Shown piece after piece: positions 1-8,731 of a stretch of DNA of 57,654 nt. The translations under genes were made by a program, and so were the position numbers. Every line of letters begins with the position of its first letter. Positions within the stretch are counted from its first letter, which is position 1. The notes under the pieces were generated by a model. The model searched no databases. It saw nothing but the letters and a program-made list of their open reading frames with translations, and was not told where the DNA came from. The stretch lies in contig NZ_MECL01000015.1 of NCBI RefSeq assembly GCF_014596445.1, forward strand, positions 1-57,654, read 5' to 3'. Source of the stretch: Streptomyces sp. CBMA29. Its GTDB lineage: Bacteria; Actinomycetota; Actinomycetes; Streptomycetales; Streptomycetaceae.

Positions 1-1670
1 TCGGCCGCCGCCCTGGCCTCGGCGAGGTCGGCGGGCAGGACGAGCCCGCGCCCGCTCAGCAGCCGCTCGCGGCCGACCAGCACCTCGTGGCCCTCGACGA
101 CACCGCGCACGCCGAGGCCGGGGACGTTCTCGAAGTCCGTGACCCGCGGCAGGTCACCGGCCGCCTCGCGCGCCCCGGCGGCGACGGCCCGCGCGATCGG
201 GTGCTCGGAGGCGTCCTCCAGGGCGCCCGCCAGCCGCAGGACGTCGGCCTCCTCGGCTCCCGACACATGCACCCCGGTCAGCGTCATCGACCCGGTCGTG
301 ACCGTCCCGGTCTTGTCCAGCACGACCGTGTCGACGGCCCGCGTCGACTCCAGCACCTCGGGCCCCTTGATGAGGATGCCGAGTTGCGCGCCGCGCCCGG
401 TGCCGACCATGAGCGCGGTCGGCGTGGCGAGCCCGAGCGCGCACGGGCAGGCGATGATCAGGACGGAGACGGCCGCGGTGAAGGCGGCGGTCGCGCCCTC
501 CCCGGTCAGCAGCCAGAAGGCGAGCGTGCCGAGCGCCAGCACGATCACCACGGGCACGAAGACGGCCGAGATCCGGTCGGCGAGCCGCTGCGCGGCGGCC
601 TTGCCGTTCTGCGCGTCCGCCACCAGCCGTGCCATACGGGCGAGTTGGGTGTCGGCGCCGATCCGCTCGGCCTCGACGACGATGCGCCCGCCCGCGTTGA
701 CGGTGGCGCCGGTGACCCGCGAGCCCGGCCCGACCTCGACCGGTACGGACTCCCCGGTGAGCATCGACGCGTCGACGGCCGAGCCACCGTCGCGTACGAC
801 GCCGTCGGTGGCGATCTTCTCGCCAGGACGTACGACGAAGCGGTCGCCGACCGCCAACTCGCCGACCGGGACACGTACTTCCTTCCCGTCACGGAGCACC
901 GCGACGTCCCGGGCGCCGAGTTCGAGCAGCGCGCGCAGCGCCGCCCCCGCCTTCCGCTTGGCGCGGGCCTCGAAGTACCGCCCGGCCAGGATGAACGCGG
1001 TGACCCCGGCCGCCGCCTCCAGATAGATGTGGCCGCTGCCGCCGCCGCGCGAGACGGTGAGGTCGAAGGAGTCCTTCATGCCGGACATGCCCGCGTCGCC
1101 GAAGAACAGCGCCCACAGGGACCAGCCGTACGCGGCGAGCGTGCCGACCGACACCAGGGTGTCCATGGTCGCGGCGCCGTGCCGCAGATTCGTCCAGGCG
1201 GCCCGGTGGAAGGGCCAGCCGGCGTAGACGACGACCGGCGAGGCGAGCGTCAGCGCCAGCCACTGCCAGTTGTCGAATTGCAGCGCCGGGATCATCGACA
1301 TCGCGACGACCGGCACGGCGAGGACGACGGCGGTGATCAACCGCTCGCGCAGGGAGGCCAGTTCGGGGTCGCGGGCCGTGGCTGCGGCGGTCCCGTCGGC
1401 GTCGGCCGGGGGCGCGAGCGGGGGCGGGGGGAGCGCGGCGGTGTACCCGGTGGCCTCGACGGTCGCGATGAGATCGCCGACCGCGACTCCCTCGGCGTAC
1501 GCCACCTTGGCCTTCTCGGTCGCGTAGTTGACGGTGGCGCTGACGCCGTCCATCCGGTTGAGCTTCTTCTCGATCCGCGCGGCGCAGGACGCGCACGTCA
1601 TGCCGCCGATCTCCAGCTCGACCGCCTGCCCGGCCGCCGCCGTCCCGCCGTCCTTCGCCGCCGTGGTCAT
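1..1670 (-). CDS. copA: Copper-translocating P1B-type ATPase, 3' part outside window
   Basis: This is a heavy-metal-transporting P-type ATPase that would export Cu(I) across the cytoplasmic membrane using ATP. Reading from ATG at 1670, an HMA domain begins near residue 20 with GMTCASC (C26, C29). Membrane segments follow, then the CPC transport motif (C408-P-C410, in IIACPCALG) and the phosphorylation motif LDKTGT with Asp452. About 556 residues are visible; the end of the P domain and the C-terminal membrane helices lie beyond position 1. A small CopZ-like chaperone gene is 95 bp upstream on the same strand, behind a CsoR-like operator. Cu(I) specificity is inferred from CPC plus CASC and the neighbours. 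Confidence 0.93.
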   Translation of the reverse strand, partial: MTTAAKDGGTAAAGQAVELEIGGMTCASCAARIEKKLNRMDGVSATVNYATEKAKVAYAEGVAVGDLIATVEATGYTAALPPPPLAPPADADGTAAATARDPELASLRERLITAVVLAVPVVAMSMIPALQFDNWQWLALTLASPVVVYAGWPFHRAAWTNLRHGAATMDTLVSVGTLAAYGWSLWALFFGDAGMSGMKDSFDLTVSRGGGSGHIYLEAAAGVTAFILAGRYFEARAKRKAGAALRALLELGARDVAVLRDGKEVRVPVGELAVGDRFVVRPGEKIATDGVVRDGGSAVDASMLTGESVPVEVGPGSRVTGATVNAGGRIVVEAERIGADTQLARMARLVADAQNGKAAAQRLADRISAVFVPVVIVLALGTLAFWLLTGEGATAAFTAAVSVLIIACPCALGLATPTALMVGTGRGAQLGILIKGPEVLESTRAVDTVVLDKTGTVTTGSMTLTGVHVSGAEEADVLRLAGALEDASEHPIARAVAAGAREAAGDLPRVTDFENVPGLGVRGVVEGHEVLVGRERLLSGRGLVLPADLAEARAAA

Positions 1671-1764
1671 CGCCACTTCCGCTCCCCTCGTGTCCCCTTC
1701 TCGCCTTCTTCTTACCTTCGGGACCCCCTGCCCCGGCCCCGCCGTGGGGGCCGCGAAGCGCCGG

Positions 1765-1977
1765 TCAGGCGCGGCCGACCAGTTCGTAACCCGCCTCGTC
1801 CACGGCGGCGCGCACCGACTCGTCGTCCACCGGCTGCTCGGACGCGACGGTCAGCAGACCGGTCGAGGCGACCGCCTTGACGGAGGTGACACCGGGAATC
1901 GCGGTGACCTCCTTGGTGATCGCGGACTCGCAGTGACCGCAGCTCATCCCGGACACGGAGTAGACGGCCTCGCTCAT
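1765..1977 (-). CDS. copZ: CopZ-like copper chaperone (HMA domain)
   Basis: This 70-residue protein is a single heavy-metal-associated domain. It starts [16 protein letters not shown] and carries the metal-binding GMSCGHC loop (two Cys). It would bind Cu(I) in the cytosol and pass it to the CopA pump encoded immediately downstream. The start at 1977 is chosen because GAGGAGA lies just upstream on the minus strand and because the HMA fold begins at once; the reading frame extends farther upstream but is low-complexity there. It is the first gene of a copZ-copA unit behind the palindrome at 2086-2102. Confidence 0.9.
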   Translation of the reverse strand: MSEAVYSVSGMSCGHCESAITKEVTAIPGVTSVKAVASTGLLTVASEQPVDDESVRAAVDEAGYELVGRA

Positions 1978-1991
1978 GGGGTTCTCCTCGA

Positions 1992-2060
1992 TACGTGCGT
2001 GCGTGCGTGTATGCCTGCATGTGCGGACGTGCTTTCGCGGACGTACGTCCGCGGACGTAC
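1992..2060. repeat. GTGC simple repeat and GCGGACGTAC palindrome in copZ leader
   Basis: A run of tandem GTGC units (1992-2010) is followed by a perfect 16-nt palindrome, GCGGACGTACGTCCGC (2037-2052), and a second copy of GCGGACGTAC (2051-2060). They lie between the copper-responsive operator and copZ, so they would be in the 5' leader of the copZ-copA transcript. No function is assigned. Confidence 0.6.
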
Positions 2061-2085
2061 TTCTCCGTTCGTTGGGAACAACCTT

Positions 2086-2102
2086 ATACCCCCTAGGGGT
2101 AT
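2086..2102. promoter_or_regulatory. CsoR-like copper operator upstream of copZ-copA
   Basis: The sequence ATACCCC-CTA-GGGGTAT is a perfect 7+7 inverted repeat. It matches the G/C-tract operator recognised by the Cu(I)-sensing repressor CsoR in actinobacteria. It sits about 110 bp upstream of copZ. The csoR gene itself is not in the window. The assignment rests on sequence similarity and on the copper genes downstream. Confidence 0.75.
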
Positions 2103-2235
2103 TCCGCGAAGCTGAGATCTTCCGCACTCCGGGCGCCCGGCCGGTCCCGGTGCGCCGGGCGCTCGCCTAGGCTGGGCGCGTCGGCGCGTACCCGTGGCAG
2201 GGACGCGACCAGCTCTTTCACCAGGAGGCGGCAGC

Positions 2236-2658
2236 GTGCTGCGCACCATGTTCAAGTCGAAGATCCACCGGGCCACCGTGACCCAGGCGGATCTGCACTA
2301 TGTGGGCTCCGTGACCGTGGACGCCGATCTGATGGACGCCGCGGACCTGCTGCCCGGCGAACTCGTCCACATCGTCGACATCACCAACGGCGCCCGGCTG
2401 GAGACCTATGTCATCGAGGGCGAGCGCGGCTCCGGCGTCATCGGCATCAACGGCGCCGCCGCCCACCTCGTGCACCCCGGCGACCTGGTCATCCTGATCA
2501 GCTACGCGCAGGTCGAGGACGCCGAGGCCAGGGCGCTGCGCCCGGCCGTCGTCCATGTGGACGCCGGCAACCGGATCATCACGGTCGGCGGCGACCCGTC
2601 GGAGCCCGCCCCCGGCGCGGACACGCTCCGCCCCCCGCACGCCGTGGCGCGGGTCTGA
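2236..2658 (+). CDS. panD: Aspartate 1-decarboxylase proenzyme
   Basis: PanD decarboxylates L-aspartate to beta-alanine for pantothenate and coenzyme A synthesis. The 140-residue product starts [25 protein letters not shown]. It contains the Gly-Ser self-cleavage site (in HYVGSVTVD) that yields the pyruvoyl cofactor, and the conserved [13 protein letters not shown] stretch. The GTG at 2236 is preferred because AGGAGG (2223-2228) lies seven bases upstream; an ATG at 2248 would remove conserved residues. The length fits the family. No other pantothenate gene is adjacent. Confidence 0.95.
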   Translation: MLRTMFKSKIHRATVTQADLHYVGSVTVDADLMDAADLLPGELVHIVDITNGARLETYVIEGERGSGVIGINGAAAHLVHPGDLVILISYAQVEDAEARALRPAVVHVDAGNRIITVGGDPSEPAPGADTLRPPHAVARV

Positions 2659-2789
2659 CGTCCGAAGCCGGATGACTGGTGTGGCTGGTGCGGCCGGGTG
2701 CCCGCTCGCTGATCGCGGGGTGTGCGCGGACCGCTCGCGGTTCGTCGCGCGCCGTGCGTCCGGCGGTGAGCGTTGTGCGGCGGTGAGCG

Positions 2790-3005
2790 TTACGCGGCGG
2801 TGACGACCGCCGCGCCGCTCACCGGGCCGACGGCCGGGCCCTGGACCGGGCGTATCGGCATCTGGGTACCACGCGCGGCGGCGGTCCACTCGGCGCGCAG
2901 CCGCGCGAGCTCCGTGAGCTCTTCGGCCGTCCAAGGCCGGTCGCCGTGCTCCTGCACATAGGCGCGCAGGGCCGCGTTCGCTTGATCGAGACTTCCCCCG
3001 TACAT
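2790..3005 (-). CDS. Small conserved hypothetical protein
   Basis: A 71-residue soluble protein starts MYGGSLDQANAALRAYV. It is acidic and predicted helical, with RPWTAEELTELARLRAEW in the middle and an Ala/Val/Pro-rich tail. The frame stays open upstream, but that part is low-complexity, so the ATG at 3005 is chosen. No function is recognised. It stands alone between panD and the VOC gene, in the opposite orientation. The 131 bp between it and panD hold only two copies of CGGCGGTGAGCGTT. Confidence 0.6.
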   Translation of the reverse strand: MYGGSLDQANAALRAYVQEHGDRPWTAEELTELARLRAEWTAAARGTQMPIRPVQGPAVGPVSGAAVVTAA

Positions 3006-3325
3006 GCGAACCACAGTAGACGGCGGCACTGACAATCCCGAATCCGTTAAACACCGCGCGTGACCGTGTCGATGCGGCACGACACCTTCCGTTTCGCCCG
3101 CCAAGGCGGTGACCTGCGCACGAACGGCGATTGTCGGGACCGGCTGCCATGCTGGGTGTGAGAGAGGACACTGCGTCCCAATCGGACAAAAGGCCCGGCA
3201 CCCCCGATTGGCCCGGCGCCCCCCCGACGCGCCCGGCACCCGCCAGATCCGCCCCGCGCCCGCGATCCGCCCGGCAGCCCCGGCAGCCCCGGCGACCGCA
3301 CGACAGCTCCAGGAGGAAGGCACCC

Positions 3326-4126
3326 ATGCTCACCAACGACTACGTGCCCGGCGCGCCCGACTGGATCGACCTGGGCAGCCGCGACACCACGGCCGCCGCC
3401 GCGTACTACGGCTCGCTCTTCGGCTGGGAGTTCGAGCCGGGCGGCCCCGCGTCCGGCGGGTACGGCACCTTCGTACGGGACGGCGGGACGGTCGCCGCGC
3501 TGGGCCCGCTCCAGGACACCGGCGCGCACCCGGCCTGGACGGTCTACTTCGAGACCGCCGACGCCGACGCCACCACGGCTGCCGTCCAGGAGAACGGCGG
3601 TACCGTACGGGTGCCGCCGATGGACGTCTTCGACAAGGGCCGCCTCGCCGCCTGCACCGACCCGACCGGCGGCGAATTCGGCGTCTGGCAGCCCGGCACC
3701 AACAAGGGCCTGGACCACGTCGGCCCCTGGGGCCTGTGCTGGACCGAGCTGTACACACCGCAGGCCCAGCGCGCCAAGGACTTCTACGCCGCGGTCCTGG
3801 CCTGGGACTACGAGGACATGCCACTGCCCGGCGACGCGTCCGCCGACGTCTACACCGTGGTGTCCCGCTCCGGCGGCGGCCAGGACGGCTCGCACGGCGG
3901 CATCCTCCAGCTCGGCCCCGACCTGCTCCCCACCGGTACGGCCTACTGGCAGCCCTACTTCGGCGTGGACGACTGCGACGCCGTCGTCGCCAGGGCCACC
4001 GAGGGCGGCGGCACGGCCCTCATGCCCCCCACCGACATGGAGGGCGTCGGCCGCCTCGCCCTGCTGACCGACCCCGAGGGCGCCTTCTTCGCCGTGCTCA
4101 CCCCGGCGGCCTCGATGACGTCCTGA
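3326..4126 (+). CDS. VOC-superfamily protein with two glyoxalase-like domains
   Basis: This 266-residue protein has two vicinal-oxygen-chelate domains, roughly residues 8-120 and 130-262. Each has the DPTGG/DPEGAFFAV type C-terminal strand and aromatic-rich beta strands (YYGSLFGWEF; FYAAVLAWDY). It resembles the mycobacterial Cfp30B-like group. VOC proteins bind a metal and act in glyoxalase, dioxygenase or resistance reactions; the substrate here is unknown. The ATG at 3326 is supported by AGGAGG at 3311-3316. It is monocistronic and converges on the partner-switching operon. Confidence 0.85.
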   Translation: MLTNDYVPGAPDWIDLGSRDTTAAAAYYGSLFGWEFEPGGPASGGYGTFVRDGGTVAALGPLQDTGAHPAWTVYFETADADATTAAVQENGGTVRVPPMDVFDKGRLAACTDPTGGEFGVWQPGTNKGLDHVGPWGLCWTELYTPQAQRAKDFYAAVLAWDYEDMPLPGDASADVYTVVSRSGGGQDGSHGGILQLGPDLLPTGTAYWQPYFGVDDCDAVVARATEGGGTALMPPTDMEGVGRLALLTDPEGAFFAVLTPAASMTS

Positions 4127-4129
4127 GCC

Positions 4130-4199
4130 GTACAGCCAGCACAGCCCGTACACCTCGTACGGCCAGCACAGCCAGCACGGCCAGCACAGCCCGCGCACC
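4130..4199. repeat. Short imperfect CCAGCAC repeats between convergent genes
   Basis: The gap between the VOC gene (+) and the STAS gene (-) consists of five near-copies of GCCAGCAC/AGCCCGTAC units. No open frame or clear terminator is present, although the CGTAC units around 4148-4160 could form a small hairpin. Confidence 0.5.
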
Positions 4200-4201
4200 G
4201 C

Positions 4202-4627
4202 TCAGGCCCGCGGGTCCTGGCCCGTGGAGGGGGCGGCCTGCTCGGCGACGGCCTGCTCGGCGGCGGACGGCTCCGCCGTACCGGCCCCGGTCGCGGGAGG
4301 CGCCGTCAGATGGGCGAGCGTGCCGGTGATCGTCAGCAGCCGCTCCAGCGCGGAGGACCGGTCGTCCAGGTGGAGCCGGACACCGGCCTCGTCGGTGCGG
4401 CGGCGGATCATCAGCAGGGCCGAGAGCCCGCTGGAATCCGTGCTGCCGAGCCCGGCGCAGTGCAGGTGCAGGTCCGCCAGGCGCGGGTTGTCGGCGAGCT
4501 TGTCGCTGACGACGGTCAGCAGCCGGTCGGCGTTGTCGTAGTCGAGGTCGCCGTGCAGGTCGATCCGCACGGTGGTCTCGGTGTCGACGGCCGTCAGCCG
4601 CAGATGGCTCGGGGGAATCGTGGTCAT
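4202..4627 (-). CDS. STAS-domain anti-sigma factor antagonist
   Basis: A 141-residue protein with a STAS domain at about residues 8-110. It contains the signature HCAGLGSTDSSGLSALL; one of the serines in D64-S-S-G is the expected kinase target, as in SpoIIAA/RsbV. The unphosphorylated antagonist would bind an anti-sigma kinase and free a sigma factor. The last 30 residues are a low-complexity Ala/Glu tail. Its ATG overlaps the stop of the cobalamin protein (ATGA, 4624-4627), so translation is probably coupled. The PP2C phosphatase two genes upstream is the likely enzyme that reactivates it. No RsbW-type kinase or target sigma gene is adjacent. Confidence 0.9.
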   Translation of the reverse strand: MTTIPPSHLRLTAVDTETTVRIDLHGDLDYDNADRLLTVVSDKLADNPRLADLHLHCAGLGSTDSSGLSALLMIRRRTDEAGVRLHLDDRSSALERLLTITGTLAHLTAPPATGAGTAEPSAAEQAVAEQAAPSTGQDPRA

Positions 4628-5832
4628 GCGGTGTTCCTGGCGGTGGTGAGTACGGACGAGGACAGACAGTCGGCGCCGAGCCGGAGAATCCGGACCGCGC
4701 GCGGGAAGTCCTTCAGTTCGTCGGACAGGATCCGCAGCGCGGGCGGCAGGCTGTGCGCGGGAACGCCGCGGGCGGCGAGGATCCCGGCGGTCCAGGTGAG
4801 GAAGTCGGCGAAGAGGTCCTCGTCGCCCGTGTAGAGGGCGATGGTGAGGAAGTCCACGATGTGCGCGAGGTCCTGCGCGGTGTGCTCGCGCTGGAGTTCG
4901 CTGTACGCGCGCATCGCGGGGAAGTCGGCCTCCAGCCCGCTGAAGACGGTCCGCACCAGGGCCGTACGGGCGCGCGCGACCATCGTGTACTCCTGGTCGG
5001 CCAGGTGCGGCAGATCGTCTATCGGCTGGTGCTCGGGCTGCGGGCTCGGCAGCGGGCCGCGCGCGAGGCGCTCCGCGGCCGTACGGGCGTCAGGGGCCCA
5101 GGCGTCGGCGCCCAGCAGCCGCGCGTGCCGGCCGTCCGGGCCGAAGGCGGCGCCGCCGACGAGGACCGGCACCCCGACGGCCTGGCAGGCGGTGATCGCG
5201 GCGTGCGCGGTCGGCAGCCGGGTGGCCAGCGAACTGGAGAGCGCCACCGCGTCGCACTTCGTGCGGTGCAGGTGGGTGATGAGGTGCGGTGTGGGCACCT
5301 GGGCGCCGAGGAAGTCGACGCGCCAGCCGCGCAGTTTCAGCACCTCGGCCAGTATCCGGGCGGGCAGCGCGTGCCACTCGCCCTCGACGCAGGCCACCGT
5401 GATCCTGCCCCGCCAGGGTTCGGTACGGACGGCCGGGTGCAGGGACAGCGCGGCCACGGCCCGGTCGTTGATCGCGGTGGCGGCGTGCTCCTGGGCGACG
5501 CTCAGCCGGTTGGCCGCCCACTCCTCGCCCACTTTGCCCTGCACGGGCGCGATGACGTCGAGCAGCACGCTCTCCGGGTCCACCCCCGTGTCCAGCGCGC
5601 CGAGCACCACACCGGCCGCCGCGTGCTCGTCGCCGTGCGCGACGGCCTCCCACAGCTCCGTCACGCGCCGCCCGAGCCCCTGGTCACGGCCGGAGCGGGC
5701 TCCGGACGGCAGTTCTGGCGGGGGTTCCGACAGCGGTTCTGACAGCGGTTCGTGCGGCGGTTCTGGCGGCAGTTCTGACGGCGACGCCGCGCGGTGCGGC
5801 GAGGGTGCGGACGGTTCGGTGTCGGTGCTCAC
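4624..5832 (-). CDS. Cobalamin-binding sensor with W-x9-EH photoreceptor motif
   Basis: The product has 402 residues. Residues 1-55 are a Pro/Ser/Glu-rich tail. Residues 56-135 form a four-helix B12-capping module with W105-x9-E115-H116, the signature of adenosylcobalamin photoreceptors of the CarH/LitR type. Residues 142-262 are a Rossmann B12-binding domain with GEWHALP (E152-x-H154, the lower-ligand histidine; the usual glycine is P157), ALSSSL and VLVGGAAFG. Residues 280-402 form a separate helical domain rich in H/D/E/W that is not recognised. The MerR DNA-binding domain of CarH is absent. The GTG start (5832) overlaps the phosphatase stop as GTGA, and the end overlaps the STAS gene. The likely role is a light or B12 input to the partner switch; this is an inference from motif plus context. 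Confidence 0.85.
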   Translation of the reverse strand: MSTDTEPSAPSPHRAASPSELPPEPPHEPLSEPLSEPPPELPSGARSGRDQGLGRRVTELWEAVAHGDEHAAAGVVLGALDTGVDPESVLLDVIAPVQGKVGEEWAANRLSVAQEHAATAINDRAVAALSLHPAVRTEPWRGRITVACVEGEWHALPARILAEVLKLRGWRVDFLGAQVPTPHLITHLHRTKCDAVALSSSLATRLPTAHAAITACQAVGVPVLVGGAAFGPDGRHARLLGADAWAPDARTAAERLARGPLPSPQPEHQPIDDLPHLADQEYTMVARARTALVRTVFSGLEADFPAMRAYSELQREHTAQDLAHIVDFLTIALYTGDEDLFADFLTWTAGILAARGVPAHSLPPALRILSDELKDFPRAVRILRLGADCLSSSVLTTARNTA

Positions 5833-7613
5833 GCTGTGTACCTGCCCCGAGTACGGCCGTTCACCGCACTCAGGTGATGCGTCCGGGGCGCGGAGATCAC
5901 GACGACGGCCATGTCGTCGTGACGCCCCGCGCCGACCCACTCGGCGGCGAGCATCTGGACCCGCTCCACGATTCCCTCCGCGGGCATGCCCGCGCACTCC
6001 GACAGCACGCGCCGCAGCCGCTTCTCGCCGAACAGCGCACCGCCCAGGGGGCCGCCGCGCGCCTCGGTGATCCCGTCCGTGTACAGCACGCAGGTCTCGC
6101 CGGGCGCCAGGGACAGCGTGACGGTACGGGAGACGGCGTCGGGGATCGCGCCGACCAGGGTGCCCTTGGTGTCGGCCTCCTCCACCTCGCCGCCGGCCCG
6201 CACGATCAGCGGCGCGAGGTGCCCCGCGCTGGTCAGCCGCAGCCGCACCTGATGCCCGTCGCGGAGCGCGGAGGCCAGGATCAGCGTCGCGAAGCGGGTG
6301 TGGTGGGAGTTCAGCAGCGCCGTGTTCAGCAGGCTGAGCATCCGCTGGTGGTCGTCGGCCATGGGCAGCAGCGCGTGCAGGGTGTTGCGGATCTTGCCGG
6401 TCAGCACGGCCGCTTCGAGGCCCTTGCCGCACACGTCCCCCAGCACCGCCAGCGACGCCTCGCCCTCGGTCACCGACGGGTGCACGTCGTAGAAGTCCCC
6501 GCCGATCCGCTCGTGGTCCTGCGAGGGCCGGTAGCCACCGGCGAAGTCCACCCCGCCGACCTGGTGCAGCGACGGCGGCAGCAGTTCCCGCATCAGGACG
6601 TCGGTGATCGCCGACTGCTCCGCGTACAGCCGGGCCGCCGACATGGCGGCGCCCGCGCGCGCGGCGAACAGCCGGGCGAAGACCTCTTCGCGTTCGGTGA
6701 AGGCGGCCGTCTCCGAGCGCCGCAGCAGGACGAGGGCGCCCGCCGACACCCCGTGCCCCGGCAGCGGGGTGATCACTATCGAACCGAGCGTGCCGAATCC
6801 CTCGGGCACCAGCCACGCGGGCGCCGTCGCGGGGTCGAGCCAGCGCGAGGGCACCGGCGGGAAACCGCGCAGCGCCTCGCCGAGCCCCGGCACCTCGTCC
6901 GGATCGACGCCCAGGTGGAACTGCGACGGGCTGCCGCCGCGCACACAGGAGACCACCGGCAGCCGGTCGGCCCGCGACGGGGCGATGACCATGGCGGCGT
7001 CGGCCAGGTGCTCGGCGGCCATCTGCGCGGTGACGTCCATGCACCGGTCCAGGTTGAGCGAGGAGAGCAGCAGGTTGGACGAACGGCTGAGGAATTCGGT
7101 GCGCTCGCGTTCCATCCGCAACGCCTCGCGCGCCAGCCGCCGGTCGGTGTCCTCGACCAGCCACCACACGGCGCTTCCGTCGGCCAGGACCGTCGGATGC
7201 GCCTCGAAGGTGCGCCCGCCGACGGCGCCGGAGGCCACGTCCGTGCCCGCGGTCGCGGCCAGGCCCGGCGACGCGGTCGTGTCCGGTGACGCGGTCGTGT
7301 CCGGCGACGCGGCCGTGTCCGGCGACGCGTCCCTGTCCGCCGCGCCGTCCGCGTCGCCTTCCGGGGACTCCTCCGTCGGGGCGTGCAGCGTTTCGTGGGC
7401 CCGGGACAGCCAGCGTGGTGCCACGTCCGCGAGCGCCACCCCTTCCCCGGCCCCCGGCAGCAGGACCCCGGCCGCCTCGTTCGCGAGTATCAGCCTGCCG
7501 CCGGCCTCGACCACGAGCACCGGGTAGGGCGCCGACAGGGGGTACGGGGCATCGCTGCTCGAAACGCTCACCGGCGCGTCCGCACCGGCTGCCGTCGTGA
7601 CGGGACCAACCAC
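5829..7613 (-). CDS. PAS/GAF/PP2C (SpoIIE-type) serine phosphatase
   Basis: A 594-residue RsbU/SpoIIE-like phosphatase. A PAS-like segment lies at about 25-160, interrupted by an Asp/Ala/Ser/Pro linker with ASPDTT repeats. A GAF domain spans about 180-335, and the PP2C domain lies C-terminal with the metal-binding motifs IGGDFYDV, LGDVCGKGLEAA, LYTDGITEA and RHDDMAVVV intact. It would dephosphorylate the STAS antagonist encoded two genes downstream. The start is a GTG at 7613, the first in a frame whose ATG alternatives would cut the PAS region; this is moderately uncertain. It is the first gene of a coupled three-gene operon. Confidence 0.9.
   Translation of the reverse strand: MVGPVTTAAGADAPVSVSSSDAPYPLSAPYPVLVVEAGGRLILANEAAGVLLPGAGEGVALADVAPRWLSRAHETLHAPTEESPEGDADGAADRDASPDTAASPDTTASPDTTASPGLAATAGTDVASGAVGGRTFEAHPTVLADGSAVWWLVEDTDRRLAREALRMERERTEFLSRSSNLLLSSLNLDRCMDVTAQMAAEHLADAAMVIAPSRADRLPVVSCVRGGSPSQFHLGVDPDEVPGLGEALRGFPPVPSRWLDPATAPAWLVPEGFGTLGSIVITPLPGHGVSAGALVLLRRSETAAFTEREEVFARLFAARAGAAMSAARLYAEQSAITDVLMRELLPPSLHQVGGVDFAGGYRPSQDHERIGGDFYDVHPSVTEGEASLAVLGDVCGKGLEAAVLTGKIRNTLHALLPMADDHQRMLSLLNTALLNSHHTRFATLILASALRDGHQVRLRLTSAGHLAPLIVRAGGEVEEADTKGTLVGAIPDAVSRTVTLSLAPGETCVLYTDGITEARGGPLGGALFGEKRLRRVLSECAGMPAEGIVERVQMLAAEWVGAGRHDDMAVVVISAPRTHHLSAVNGRTRGRYTA
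7270..7341. repeat. 18-bp tandem repeat, four copies, inside phosphatase gene
   Basis: Four 18-bp units starting GACGCG at 7270, 7288, 7306 and 7324 encode the in-frame hexapeptide ASPDTT/A in the linker between sensor domains. Loss or gain of units would keep the frame and only change linker length. Confidence 0.8.
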
Positions 7614-7687
7614 ACATTCAGGATCCGCTGAGCGAATCCCTCACCTCATCGACTAGGGGACAGTTGCCGTTCGGCACCCACGAGACT

Positions 7688-7703
7688 GTTGCCGTCCAGC
7701 AAC
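7688..7703. promoter_or_regulatory. Inverted repeat upstream of the partner-switching operon
   Basis: GTTGC-CGTCCA-GCAAC is a 5+5 inverted repeat 75 bp upstream of the phosphatase start. A related half-site, AGTTGCCGT, lies about 25 bp nearer the gene (7662-7670), making a direct repeat with CTGTTGCCGT. It may be an operator; no regulator is identified. Confidence 0.3.
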
Positions 7704-7758
7704 CATCCCGTACTTCCCCGCGGCCCCGCAACCAGCTCACCGGACCGTGATCGACCGG

Positions 7759-8715
7759 TCACAGGGCCTCCCGCCACCCCCCGAGCTCCCGCGCGCTGTC
7801 GAACCGCAGCGCCCGTCCGGTCACCGGATCGGTGAACTCCAGCGTCCGCGCGAGCAGTTGCAGCGGCCGGGTGAAGTCCTCCCGGCCGCCCTCCGGTTCC
7901 GGCTCGGGCAGCACCCGCGGATAGACCGGGTCGTACAGCAGCGGCAGGCCGAGCGCGCTCATGTGCAGCCGCAGCTGGTGGGTGCGGCCGGTCGCGGGCA
8001 GCAGCCGGTAGCGGCCCCACGCGCCGCGCCGCTCCAGCAGTTCGACCCGGCTCTCCGCGTTCGGCGGCCCCGGCTCCTCCCACGCCGCGATCCGCCCGCG
8101 CTCCTTCACGATCCGGCTCCGTACCGTCCTCGGCAGCTCCACCCGCGGGTCGTACGCGGCGACCGCCTCGTACTCCTTGCGCACCCGCCGGTCCCGGAAG
8201 AGCGTCTGGTACGCGCCCCGGTCCCCGGGGCGGATCACGAACAGCACCAGGCCCGCCGTCAGCCGGTCGAGCCGGTGCGCGGGCGACAGTTCGGGCAGCC
8301 CGCAGTCCCGCCGCAGCCGCGCCAGGGCGGTGTCGGTGATGTGCCGCCCGCGCGGGGTCGTCGCCAGGAAGTGCGGTTTGTCCGCCACCACGATCCGCTC
8401 GTCGCGGTACACCACCGTCACCTCGAACGGCACGGCCGTCTCGGGCGCCACATCGCGGTGGAACCATACGTACGCGCCCGCCTCGTACGCCGTCCCCGCC
8501 GTCACCGGGCCGCCGTCCGCGGTCACGAAACGCCCCTCGGCCAGCATCGATCCGACGCGCTCCGCGCCCACCGCCCCCGCGTACCGCTCCAGCAGATACT
8601 CCGCCACCGTCCGCGGCTCCCGGCCCCCGCCGGGCAGCCGCAGCCGCACCGGGTCCACGCCGTCCCGCTGCTCCAACGGCGACGGCGGCGCCTTGCGCCC
8701 GCCCCTGCCTGCCAT
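7759..8715 (-). CDS. RluA-family pseudouridine synthase
   Basis: A 318-residue RluA-type enzyme that would isomerise uridine to pseudouridine in rRNA or tRNA. The catalytic motif is HRLDRLTAGL, with the Asp in HRLD. The family motif RTHQLRLHM and a terminal PLLYDPVYP are also present. The N-terminal 80 residues resemble the S4-like RNA-binding lead of this family. It starts at ATG 8715 (MAGRGG). It lies 17 bp downstream of the next minus-strand gene, so the two may be co-transcribed. The rRNA target cannot be read from sequence. Confidence 0.92.
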   Translation of the reverse strand: MAGRGGRKAPPSPLEQRDGVDPVRLRLPGGGREPRTVAEYLLERYAGAVGAERVGSMLAEGRFVTADGGPVTAGTAYEAGAYVWFHRDVAPETAVPFEVTVVYRDERIVVADKPHFLATTPRGRHITDTALARLRRDCGLPELSPAHRLDRLTAGLVLFVIRPGDRGAYQTLFRDRRVRKEYEAVAAYDPRVELPRTVRSRIVKERGRIAAWEEPGPPNAESRVELLERRGAWGRYRLLPATGRTHQLRLHMSALGLPLLYDPVYPRVLPEPEPEGGREDFTRPLQLLARTLEFTDPVTGRALRFDSARELGGWREAL

Positions 8716-8731
8716 GTCCCCGCCCCCCCCG

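Noticed and set aside
87..1880. 597-residue plus-strand frame over copA
   Set aside because: Antisense shadow of a gene with intact P-type ATPase motifs; its product has no domain.
2218..3336. 372-residue minus-strand frame across panD
   Set aside because: Antisense to panD, which has a complete cleavage site and ribosome binding site.
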